DNA of 43,862 nt from Acidobacteriota bacterium. Lineage in GTDB: Bacteria; Acidobacteriota; UBA6911. Positions 19,861-28,117 of this stretch are shown piece after piece. The position numbers and the translations under genes are program-made. The number at the start of each line of letters is the position of its first letter. The stretch's first letter is position 1. Below the pieces are notes generated by a model. The model worked only from the letters and a program-made list of their open reading frames with translations. It searched no databases and was not told the DNA's origin. The DNA lies in assembly GCA_016934295.1 (NCBI GenBank), contig JAFGTD010000123.1, forward strand, positions 1 to 43,862, read 5' to 3'.

Positions 19861-21573
19861 ATGAACGAGACATTGAAGCCCCTGCTCGATCCGCGGGGAA
19901 CGCAGAAAAGACCGGTTATCAAACTGGCGCCCAGAGTCGGTATCGAAGAACTTAAAAAAGGAAAAATACTTTTTTACGACAACACCAAGCTCAGTTTCTG
20001 CAATTACGGGGAGGTTTTTGTCCGAATAAAGGAACGTTTCCGGGGAATGGGAATAGAAAACTTTGTCGTCTACCGGGAGACGGTGCGCGGCAAGGACACC
20101 CGGGCGCTGGAGAAGTATGCCGCGATGCTGGCCGAAGAGAAACCGGCCGCGGCCGTCGTCGCGCTCGGCGATATGGGGACATCCCCGGCTACTTGTATTG
20201 TGACTATGGCATTGGAGAAACTCGGCATACCCGCTGTTTATATTACGGCCCCTCCCGGCGGCGAGCTGGTGGAGGGAGTGGCGGTATACCGGGCGGGAAA
20301 CCTGTGCCTCTGCAAAATCGATATCTACCAGGCCAGCACGGTCGAGGACGTGCGCAACGAAATAGACGGCAAATGGGACTATATTGTCGATTCCCTGACG
20401 GCCGACTCTGAAAAACTGAAAGAAGTGGCTCATATCGATTTCAAGATGGATCTCGTTCCTCCTGCCGAAAATGGATTGCTGCCCGTAACGAAGGAGATAA
20501 AGGCTGATCCGGAAAGGCTCCGCGAGCCCGGATGCTATATGGAAGAGGTCATGGATTACCTCGACCGCGAACATATCGGGGACGGCTTGCCCGTCATTCC
20601 GCCGACACAATCCCGGTTGGGAAAAATGTATGCCTACTGCCCCTTCGATCCGGGTGAAGTTCTGTGGCGCGAGGTCGGTCCCACCGGCAAGGATGTCACC
20701 GTCAGGGACGTCGCCATTGCGGCGGTAATGGCCGGGTGCAAACCACAGGCGATGCCCATCCTTGTGGCGGCGTTTAATGCCCTGGCGGACCGGAGATACA
20801 ATCTGCTTCAGTCGGTAACAACATCCCACCCTGGCGGGAATATGGTGCTGGTCAGCGGTCCCATCGCGCAACAGGTCGGCATTTCCGGCCGTCAAGGGTG
20901 TCTGGGTCCGGGTTATCCGGCCAATGCAACTATAGGTCGGGCCGTCAATCTGGTTATCATGAATGTCTGTCGTTCGGTGCCCGGAGTCTGCGATCTGGAC
21001 TGTCTGGCCTCCCAGGCCGAGTTTACCTATTGTTTTGCCGAAGAGCCGGAACTGGCCCAGTGGCCCATGATTAATGAAGAACACTACGATTCCGACACAA
21101 CGACGGTGTATGTCCTGAAGGCCGAGCCGCAGCACGACATTATCGATTTCCTGAGCCTCGACGGCCACGATCTGCTGGATACCCTGACCGACTGCTGCAC
21201 CACGCTCGGTTCCAACAATGCATATATTCCCGGGCCTCTCGTTCTGGTTCTCACTCCCGACCACGGGATGATGCTCAAGAATTCCGGATACACCAAGGAT
21301 GCGATCCGGGAGCATATCCACCTGCGCGCCGTGCACGACGTTCCGATGGTTCGGGACCGGGGCCTGGTGCCCGTGCGCCCGCCGGAATTTGCGGACAAGC
21401 ATCCGATGCCCGTCACCAGGAATCCCAGGGACGTTGAGATTGTGGTTGTCGGGGGACGTGGCGGCCATTCGGGCGTGATTCTGCCATGGGCGCTGCATAG
21501 TGAAAGTATCGTGCTGCCGGTAACATTGCCCGACGGTAAAATCGCAAAGTCCATAGAGGAATTTAAAAAGTAG
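19861..21573 (+). CDS. Two-domain fusion: UGSC/GrdB-like N-terminal domain + 'DGLPVIPPT' family C-terminal domain
   Basis: N-term GKILFYDNTKLSF... and ALGDMGTSPATCIVTMALEKLGIPAVYITAP resemble UGSC/GrdB-type (seleno)protein segments; C-term IGDGLPVIPPTQSRL...AAVMAGCKPQAMPILVAAFNAL...ANATIGRAVNLVIMNV resembles a recurrent uncharacterised family. From memory, not searched. Confidence 0.6.
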   Translation: MNETLKPLLDPRGTQKRPVIKLAPRVGIEELKKGKILFYDNTKLSFCNYGEVFVRIKERFRGMGIENFVVYRETVRGKDTRALEKYAAMLAEEKPAAAVVALGDMGTSPATCIVTMALEKLGIPAVYITAPPGGELVEGVAVYRAGNLCLCKIDIYQASTVEDVRNEIDGKWDYIVDSLTADSEKLKEVAHIDFKMDLVPPAENGLLPVTKEIKADPERLREPGCYMEEVMDYLDREHIGDGLPVIPPTQSRLGKMYAYCPFDPGEVLWREVGPTGKDVTVRDVAIAAVMAGCKPQAMPILVAAFNALADRRYNLLQSVTTSHPGGNMVLVSGPIAQQVGISGRQGCLGPGYPANATIGRAVNLVIMNVCRSVPGVCDLDCLASQAEFTYCFAEEPELAQWPMINEEHYDSDTTTVYVLKAEPQHDIIDFLSLDGHDLLDTLTDCCTTLGSNNAYIPGPLVLVLTPDHGMMLKNSGYTKDAIREHIHLRAVHDVPMVRDRGLVPVRPPEFADKHPMPVTRNPRDVEIVVVGGRGGHSGVILPWALHSESIVLPVTLPDGKIAKSIEEFKK

Positions 21574-21609
21574 GGGTCAGAAGTCAGCACTGCCTCCGGA
21601 TGAGTTTTC

Positions 21610-21714
21610 GGGGTCGGTATCGGAGTCGGTATCGGAATCGGTTTTAAGAGCTCGACCCCGACTTGTCGGGCGTAGCCGGGGCGAAGACCGATACCGATTC
21701 CGACCCCGACACCC
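21610..21714. repeat. TCGGNN hexamer inverted-repeat element
   Basis: Left 21610-21642 ggggtcggtatcggagtcggtatcggaatcggt; reverse complement of right arm 21687-21714 is gggtgtcggggtcggaatcggtatcggt. Confidence 0.88.
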
Positions 21715-21808
21715 GATGGATTCCCAGCCGGCTTTTCGCTTCGAAAAGAGTCCCATGCCGGAAGTCAGAAGGATCTGGACGATGTTGTGTTAATTATAGA
21801 TAGGATAT

Positions 21809-23245
21809 ATGAAGATGGAAATTTACGGTGAATATGATGTTGTAGTTGCCGGGGGCGGAACGTCCGGAGTCGCCGCTGCAATAGCCTCGGCCCGGGCCGG
21901 AGCGAAAACAATACTGATTGAACGGCTCGGAACGCTCGGCGGGCAGCTGAATGTGTCCGGGCCTCCCGGTTTCGCCTACGCCTATATGTTCAATCCGCGC
22001 AAGGAGCAGATTATCGGCGGCATTATGGAGGAAACGCACAACCGGCTGCTGAAGCAGGGCCTGGCCGTACCGCACACAACGCCCGATTTCCGCATCGGGT
22101 ACAGCTTCTCCCTGGTCGATCCGGATTACTGGGGACTCATGATTTTCGAGATGATGGAAGAGAACGGTGTCGAGCTTCAGCTTCATTCCCTGGCGGTGGA
22201 TGTCATTAAGGAAGGCGATGCGGTCAAAGGGGTGGTTGTGGAAAACCCTTCCGGCCGCCAGGCGGTTCTTGGAAAGGTGGTCATTGATTGCACGGGGGAA
22301 GGGCATGTTTCCGCCATGGCGGGAGCGCCTTACGAACAGCCGCCGAAGGAAGACCTGGAGCCGCACACGATCTCCTTTACGGTCGACGGCGTGGACTGGG
22401 ATAAAGTCCTCGACTACGTCCGCGAAAATGCCGAGTATGAATTCAATCCCCTGACGCATCCCTATCTCGACTGGACTCCGAAACAGGTGGCGGAACGGAT
22501 CAAGAAAGTAAAGGACATCACCGAGATCAGCAATTTCATGGGATATTTTTCCCTGATGAAGAAAGCACTGGACGCGGGCGAATGGCATCCGTACAGCGGG
22601 GTGGGTTTTTTCATCATGCCCAGGGACAACGGCAAGTTTCAGGCCCACTTCCAGCATTCCTCCCAGGTTGGTAGTGCCGATCCGACCGATGTCCGGGACC
22701 TCACCTATTGCGAGATCGAGTGCCGGAAACAGGTGACCATGGCCCTGAAATTCATCAAAAAGTACATGCCGGGATTCGAGAAATCCTACCTGTCCAGGAT
22801 GTGTTCGGAACTCAGAATACGGGAAAGCCGTAGAATTGTCGGGGATTACATCCTGACGAAGAAAGATGTCGCGGAGGCCAGGAAGTTCAAGGATGTTATA
22901 GGCAAGAGCTCTTTTTCTTCCGGCGCCAAGCATATTGCGACGACGGATACCCTGGATCTGGGGGGGATCGTCTACCCGAAGGATGGAGGGTCGTACGATA
23001 TCCCCTACAGATGCCTCGTGCCTAAAGTCATCGACAATCTGCTGGTGGGAGGAAAGGCTATTTCCACGGACAGGGACTCGTACGCAAGATTTTTGCAGAT
23101 CACGATGGTGACCGGGCAGGCGGCTGGTGCAGCGGCGGCCGTTTGCACCCGGAAAGGAATTACTCCGAGACAGCTCGAAGACTATGTCTCCGAACTGCAG
23201 GCTATCCTTGAGAAACAGGGTGTTATTTTATACGGAACACATTAG
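21809..23245 (+). CDS. FAD-dependent oxidoreductase (FAD_oxidored-like)
   Basis: N-terminal dinucleotide-binding YDVVVAGGGTSGVAAAIASARAGAKTILIERLGTLGGQLNVSG; C-terminal NLLVGGKAISTDRDSYARFLQITMVTGQAAGAAAAVC. Confidence 0.9.
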   Translation: MKMEIYGEYDVVVAGGGTSGVAAAIASARAGAKTILIERLGTLGGQLNVSGPPGFAYAYMFNPRKEQIIGGIMEETHNRLLKQGLAVPHTTPDFRIGYSFSLVDPDYWGLMIFEMMEENGVELQLHSLAVDVIKEGDAVKGVVVENPSGRQAVLGKVVIDCTGEGHVSAMAGAPYEQPPKEDLEPHTISFTVDGVDWDKVLDYVRENAEYEFNPLTHPYLDWTPKQVAERIKKVKDITEISNFMGYFSLMKKALDAGEWHPYSGVGFFIMPRDNGKFQAHFQHSSQVGSADPTDVRDLTYCEIECRKQVTMALKFIKKYMPGFEKSYLSRMCSELRIRESRRIVGDYILTKKDVAEARKFKDVIGKSSFSSGAKHIATTDTLDLGGIVYPKDGGSYDIPYRCLVPKVIDNLLVGGKAISTDRDSYARFLQITMVTGQAAGAAAAVCTRKGITPRQLEDYVSELQAILEKQGVILYGTH

Positions 23246-23369
23246 ACAAACATGCCTGGAGGATGAGGTTTCGGCACGCCCCGTGAAACGGGAAACGCGA
23301 AACGGTCGATTTTTCACCTTGTGAATTCTGGCTGTATTCCGGTGACCGAATATTTGGAAAGGAATTTTT

Positions 23370-25781
23370 ATGGACTATCGCCCATGGACCTGGAGACTCC
23401 CGGAAGGCTACAAGGAAACTGAAAGTTCGATTGCCCGGCAGGACGCCTATGAAAAAGCGAGCGGAAAGGCCGTCTATACCAGAGATGTCGCATTTCCCGG
23501 CATGCTGTACGCGAAGATCCTGACTTCCCCCTATGCCCACGCAAAGATCGTCCGGATGGATACGAGCAGGGCGGAGGCGCTGCCGGGCGTGAGGGACGTC
23601 CTGAAATATTCCGATCCGGATATTTCCAGCGACCGTGGAACAGGGGCCTGGTATGAAATATCCGGCAGCTACGACCTCCTGACTCTTCCGGGGACCGGCG
23701 ACTTCTATAATCACCCGATGGGTGTCGCCGTGGTTGCCGACAGTGAAGAGACCTGCGACCGTGCCCTGAGGCTGATCGAAATAGAATGGGAGGAGCGGCC
23801 GTTCATCCTCGACATGGAAGAGTCCGCCAGGCCGGAAGCGGTCAAAGTCATGGCGGACGTGAACCGGGTGAAGGAAACTGCCAGGGAGCCGAACACGGTC
23901 CTGGCTGAAGAGCAGGAAATCGGGGATGTCGAAAAGGGCTTTGCCCAGGCGGATAAGATCATCGAATACAAAATAACCCGCGGGATGACCTCTCCCGCGG
24001 GAGTGGAACCTGCAGTCTGCATCGCGCAGTGGCGGGGCGATTTCCTGGACATCTGGGCCCATCATCAGGATATTCCCCAGTGGTTTCTGGTAAGACATTC
24101 CGATGCAAGAGGAGAAAGCAGTCCGCCGCTCGCAGAATGGTCCAAGATAACCGTCACCATGCCGTTTCAAGGGGCGATGTTCGGCGGGTTCTCCTGGCTC
24201 GGATACTCTTCCTGTTTTACGCGTCTCGCGGTCATACTGGCGCGGCGCGCCAACGGCAGACCGGTGAAGCTCCTGTACGACGAAAGCAATCATTACACCC
24301 TGGGGGACGAGTGCGGGACCTATACCTGCAGGGTAGGCGCCAAAAAGGACGGTACGATCACGGCCTATCAATGGCACGTAGTCGGTCCGAGAAACTCCGC
24401 CATTGAAAAAACCTACGAGTGCACGAAAATTCCCAATATCCGGGGCTCCAACGAGTGGCCCCTGGTCAACAAGGGGCATCTGATATGCATCCGGCACGGC
24501 TCCCACAGCACCGTCCCGCATAACGTCATGATCGACAAGGTCGCGGCCGAATTCGGCCTGGACCCGGTGGAGGTGGCGCTGATCAATGACGGATGCCGGG
24601 GGCATGACTGGGACTGGATCACGCGCTACCAGGAAGAGAACGGTTTTCCGAAAAGGTGGAGTCTGAAAGAGGTCGTCGAGAAGGGCAAGGCGGCCATCGG
24701 CTGGGACGAGAAATGGCATCAGCCGGGGATGATACGACTCCCCAGCGGGAAGATGCACGGGATGGGATTCATGGAGATCAACGAATGGACCTGGCAGGCG
24801 CCGGAGCCGGCCATGTCCTTCGCCTGCCTGATGCTTCGCGACGGCATCGTCGCGATCGTGGGCGTGAGGAGCGATATCGGGTCGGATACCGAGTCGGGGG
24901 CGCGACATATCGTGGCTTCCGAGCTCGGCCTGAAGTATGAAGATACCGTGGTGCAGGAGCGGCGTTCGGACAACAGCAGCTTTTATATGTGGCAGCCCGG
25001 AGGTTCGTTCTCAACCGCCTACATTAATACGCAACTGGTGCTTGCCGCCAGGGATTTGAAGAAAAAAATCCTGGAATACGCCGTAAGAACGACTCCGGCC
25101 TACAATTCCCCCCACTTTTTTTACAACGAAGGCCCGCCTGCTTTCCCCGGCAAAAAACCGGAAGCTCTCGACATCAAGGACAGCTACGTTTTTGAGAAGG
25201 CGAATCCGGCCAACAGGAAGAGCATCCGGGAAGTGGCGGATATTTTCTGGGACGAGGATCCCGCCATCGCACATCCGGTGGTCGGTAGGGTTGATTCATT
25301 AACTATGGACGGCAAACCCGATTCCACGCTTTATGTTATGGGCCGGCAGGCGCACTTTATCGAGGTCGAAGTCGACACGGATACAGGGGTTGTTGAAGTG
25401 ACGAATGTCGTCTGTGTCAACGATGTCGGGCATCTCTTCAATCCCCGTGGCGCCGCCGCCCAACAGTACGGAGGCGCGGTGATGGGTCTGGGAAGAAGTT
25501 TTATCGAAGAGCATGTCTGGTGCCCGGCGACCGGCGTCGCGTTGAACTATGACATGATCGATTATCGTATCGGCACGATGAACGACTTCCCGCCGTCCAC
25601 GTGCCTGATAAACGAAAGCCATCTTGGATATGCCGCCTTCGGGGCTTACGGGATTGCGGAAAATATTGGTGCGGCCATGGCCGGGATTGCGACTTCGGCC
25701 GTTTACAACGCGACAGGGAAATGGGTCCTCGATCACCCCGCTACTCCGGAACGGGTGCTGAAGGCGCTCGGAAAAGTGTGA
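23370..25781 (+). CDS. Xanthine dehydrogenase family protein, molybdopterin-binding (large) subunit
   Basis: DAYEKASGKAVYTRDVAFPGMLYAKILTSPYAHAKIVRMDTSRAEALPGV; GRPVKLLYDESNHYTLG; C-terminal YGIAENIGAAMAGIATSAVYNATG aligns with the usual GVGE/GIGE catalytic-Glu region. Confidence 0.92.
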   Translation: MDYRPWTWRLPEGYKETESSIARQDAYEKASGKAVYTRDVAFPGMLYAKILTSPYAHAKIVRMDTSRAEALPGVRDVLKYSDPDISSDRGTGAWYEISGSYDLLTLPGTGDFYNHPMGVAVVADSEETCDRALRLIEIEWEERPFILDMEESARPEAVKVMADVNRVKETAREPNTVLAEEQEIGDVEKGFAQADKIIEYKITRGMTSPAGVEPAVCIAQWRGDFLDIWAHHQDIPQWFLVRHSDARGESSPPLAEWSKITVTMPFQGAMFGGFSWLGYSSCFTRLAVILARRANGRPVKLLYDESNHYTLGDECGTYTCRVGAKKDGTITAYQWHVVGPRNSAIEKTYECTKIPNIRGSNEWPLVNKGHLICIRHGSHSTVPHNVMIDKVAAEFGLDPVEVALINDGCRGHDWDWITRYQEENGFPKRWSLKEVVEKGKAAIGWDEKWHQPGMIRLPSGKMHGMGFMEINEWTWQAPEPAMSFACLMLRDGIVAIVGVRSDIGSDTESGARHIVASELGLKYEDTVVQERRSDNSSFYMWQPGGSFSTAYINTQLVLAARDLKKKILEYAVRTTPAYNSPHFFYNEGPPAFPGKKPEALDIKDSYVFEKANPANRKSIREVADIFWDEDPAIAHPVVGRVDSLTMDGKPDSTLYVMGRQAHFIEVEVDTDTGVVEVTNVVCVNDVGHLFNPRGAAAQQYGGAVMGLGRSFIEEHVWCPATGVALNYDMIDYRIGTMNDFPPSTCLINESHLGYAAFGAYGIAENIGAAMAGIATSAVYNATGKWVLDHPATPERVLKALGKV

Positions 25782-25840
25782 TGGATCAGGGGGAGACCGA
25801 TTAGGTTCATGCTGTGATGCAACACGGTGCCCTGATTAAA

Positions 25841-25917
25841 AGCGCCGTGTGAACGTGCTAATGTACTAACGTGAAAAGCCTTTGCCTCAGTAGGTAGTGC
25901 CGCTGACGGATGAATGG
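25841..25917. repeat. Left member of an inverted-repeat pair bracketing the 25970-26848 gene
   Basis: gtgctaatgtactaacgtgaaaagcctttgcctcagtaggtagtgccgctgacggatgaatgg aligns with the reverse complement of 26983-27056. Confidence 0.75.
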
Positions 25918-25969
25918 TTAATAAGACGATTGTAGAAAATTTAATAAACCTATCTGAAGCCGTGATAAG

Positions 25970-26848
25970 TCAATATACTTCGTCGTAATAGAGGCGTTTT
26001 CCTGAATAGTGGATTAGAGTATCGGCGAATGCGCGGATTGGGGTTCCTTTTTCAGGAGACCAGCGCGTAACCACGTGGCATTTGCCGTTCTTAACACCTT
26101 CTATAGTCCAGGTGGCTCCGTCAAGCCCAATGATACCGGCATCGATTTTAAAGGGCTGCTCCCAGAACAGTTCCTGTGCCTCTTTGGAAATATTATCTAA
26201 CATATTCTGATGAAGCTCAGCCGGCGTGCCATTCTGGCTCCATCTTTTTCTCAAGTCTATTTCCGCTACCTCTGATAGAGAACCGAATTTACTGTAGTCT
26301 TCCCCTTCCAATTCTTTGATTATTACGGAGGCTGTATCGGTGTCGTATTTCAGATGTATTAAAACAGGCTGATGAAAACTGCGAAGATAAAGAAAACGGT
26401 AACTCTCATACTCTTGACTAATGACAGTGTTCGAGCAGAAGTGCGGTTCTTTGAGAGTATCAAGCGCAGAAGCAAATGAATCCAGATCGTCCCTGCGAGG
26501 CTTCATATATTTTATAACGAAGTTCTTATCATCAGCAGGGACGAGTGCAATATCCAGAGTTGCCTGCTGATCGTTCTCGACATTAATATTTTCACGTGCC
26601 CAGGGAACAAAACCGTAATGCAACACAATAACCGTATATACGCCAGGTTCAATATTAGTAAAAGAAAAATTGCCATCTCCAGCAGTTTCAACTTTTGATA
26701 CTGAAGAGATCGATTCAGATAAGAGTAGTATTGTCGCTTTCTTGACAGGTTGATCGCTTTGATCAACCACAGAGCCGTTGATTGTGGCGGTGTTTCCGCT
26801 AAAGGGCAATGCCAGAATCATGAAAAGAAGGGAGCGGTAGAGAAGCAT
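25970..26848 (-). CDS. Secreted protein with N-terminal carboxypeptidase-regulatory-like domain
   Basis: Signal peptide MLLYRSLLFMILALPFSGNTA then TINGSVVDQSDQPVKKATILLLSES...VETAGDGNFSFTNIEPGVYTVIVLHYGF (CarboxypepD_reg-like beta fold). Confidence 0.75.
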   Translation of the reverse strand: MLLYRSLLFMILALPFSGNTATINGSVVDQSDQPVKKATILLLSESISSVSKVETAGDGNFSFTNIEPGVYTVIVLHYGFVPWARENINVENDQQATLDIALVPADDKNFVIKYMKPRRDDLDSFASALDTLKEPHFCSNTVISQEYESYRFLYLRSFHQPVLIHLKYDTDTASVIIKELEGEDYSKFGSLSEVAEIDLRKRWSQNGTPAELHQNMLDNISKEAQELFWEQPFKIDAGIIGLDGATWTIEGVKNGKCHVVTRWSPEKGTPIRAFADTLIHYSGKRLYYDEVY

Positions 26849-26982
26849 ATTGTCCTCCCTATAGTGCTGTCAGGTTTATCGCACTATGATTTCAAACTTT
26901 GAAATTATTTTATCATTATTCTACAGGAAAGCAGAGAATGAAAACAAAATCCTAAACAAGCAACGATTTCCGATTGTATTCG

Positions 26983-27056
26983 CCATTCATCCGTCAAGTT
27001 CCCTCATTCCTGGATGAGGGATTTTAACGTTAGCACGTTAGCACGTTAGCACACGC
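26983..27056. repeat. Right member of the inverted-repeat pair; contains CGTGCTAA 8-mers (minus strand)
   Basis: ccattcatccgtcaagttccctcattcctggatgagggattttaacgttagcacgttagcacgttagcacacgcag. Confidence 0.75.
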
Positions 27057-27155
27057 AGTTTATTCCTTGGGTATTTCTACCAATAAAAACTTGCATGAAA
27101 TTGCCTACGCGACATTGGGTGTTTCAGTATATTGTTTTGCCGATCGATTTCAGGC

Positions 27156-27383
27156 TTAATTGGAAATCGTGGCGTGGATGATTCTGAGTATTTGAACATC
27201 TTCGGGATTGTATCGGACTAAGAGACGACCCCGGTAATGTTCGAATTTCAGCAAATCATCTGCGCCCGCCGTGAAGGTCCATTCGTCTCTTTCAGGCCGA
27301 ATGGAGTAACTGCAACGATGTACGCAAAAGGGGGTTGGTTCTAAATACCGGCCCCCGGTTAATGGCGGATAGGATTCATTCAT
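27156..27383 (-). CDS. Small ORF, possible remnant; no family assigned
   Basis: 75 aa ORF; C-terminal GRLLVRYNPEDVQILRIIHATIS faintly recalls ParE/RelE-type C-termini. Weak. Confidence 0.2.
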   Translation of the reverse strand: MNESYPPLTGGRYLEPTPFCVHRCSYSIRPERDEWTFTAGADDLLKFEHYRGRLLVRYNPEDVQILRIIHATISN

Positions 27384-27418
27384 CAGGCATAATTAAATTC
27401 CGCTTTTCGGCTGATCCC

Positions 27419-27537
27419 GTTATGGGACAGTTCCCGCCATAACATTCCCACTAAAAGACTGCAAGATGAAAGCGCTTCGGCCCTCGCGGCCGAAGCCTTA
27501 TCTTTTTATAAGGCAACCTAATAGCAAGGCGTTTTGC
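27419..27537. other. Cluster of short hairpins in a non-coding gap
   Basis: GTTATGG-n11-CCATAAC (27419-27443); GCTTCGGCC-ctcgc-GGCCGAAGC (27474-27496); GCCTTAT-cttttt-ATAAGGC (27495-27514); a weaker AGCAA/TTGCT hairpin follows. Confidence 0.6.
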
Positions 27538-27857
27538 TCATTTCTTTGCCGACAACTGCCGATATGCGTTCTCTGGAAGGGAAATTGGAAGCCGGCTATG
27601 GCCTGTATTCGCATGACGTTTTACTCCGGCCGGCTTATACCCTGCATTCACGGTTGTCTGCGCCTGTTGGCAATAAACATCAGGGCGCGGACGAAACCCG
27701 GATCCTGTCTGATGAAAAATCTTATCTTTATCAAAATTAAGGGCTGAAAAGGCGGCAAATGCGTGAACGCAACATTTCTTTATTTTTGGGAATATATATG
27801 TTGCGGCCCCCGAATTGTAAGCGTAGATTATGGGGCATTGTAATCTGGAGGATTTGA

Positions 27858-28106
27858 ATGAGCGAATCCAAGAAATCCAATGGACCGCGTGGAAAAGTGA
27901 CCATTAATTCAGAGCTGTGCAAGGGATGTGGATTCTGCATAGAATTCTGTCCGGCCGATGTTCTTGATTTTTCGAATACATTCAACGCCAAGGGATATCA
28001 TCCGCCGAGAGCGGCAAGGCCTGAAAACTGCACGGGATGCGACCTGTGCGGGATTTATTGTCCTGACTTTGCAATTTTCGGAGTATTGATAAAAGCTGTC
28101 GCTTGA
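27858..28106 (+). CDS. korD: 4Fe-4S ferredoxin subunit of 2-oxoacid:ferredoxin oxidoreductase (delta)
   Basis: Two CxxCxxCxxxC clusters (CKGCGFCIEFCP, CTGCDLCGIYCP), directly upstream of the alpha subunit. Confidence 0.8.
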   Translation: MSESKKSNGPRGKVTINSELCKGCGFCIEFCPADVLDFSNTFNAKGYHPPRAARPENCTGCDLCGIYCPDFAIFGVLIKAVA

Positions 28107-28117
28107 AAGGAGGCTCA

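Noticed and set aside
18745-21498. 917-aa open frame on the minus strand antisense to the AOR and fusion genes
   Set aside because: Antisense to two clearly coding genes with recognisable domains and their own SDs; low-complexity composition and no family resemblance. Long antisense ORFs are expected from codon bias at this GC content.
19861-21573. Selenoprotein call for the UGSC-like fusion
   Set aside because: No in-frame TGA; the position equivalent to Sec reads ATG (Met), and the ORF is continuous with standard codons.
23223-24908. 561-aa minus-strand ORF antisense to the Mo-subunit gene
   Set aside because: The plus-strand protein is a clear xanthine dehydrogenase family member; the antisense frame has no recognisable domain.
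27156-27383. Toxin-antitoxin (ParE-like) gene
   Set aside because: Only a weak C-terminal resemblance, only 75 aa, and no antitoxin ORF recognised beside it; kept as a low-confidence ORF only.
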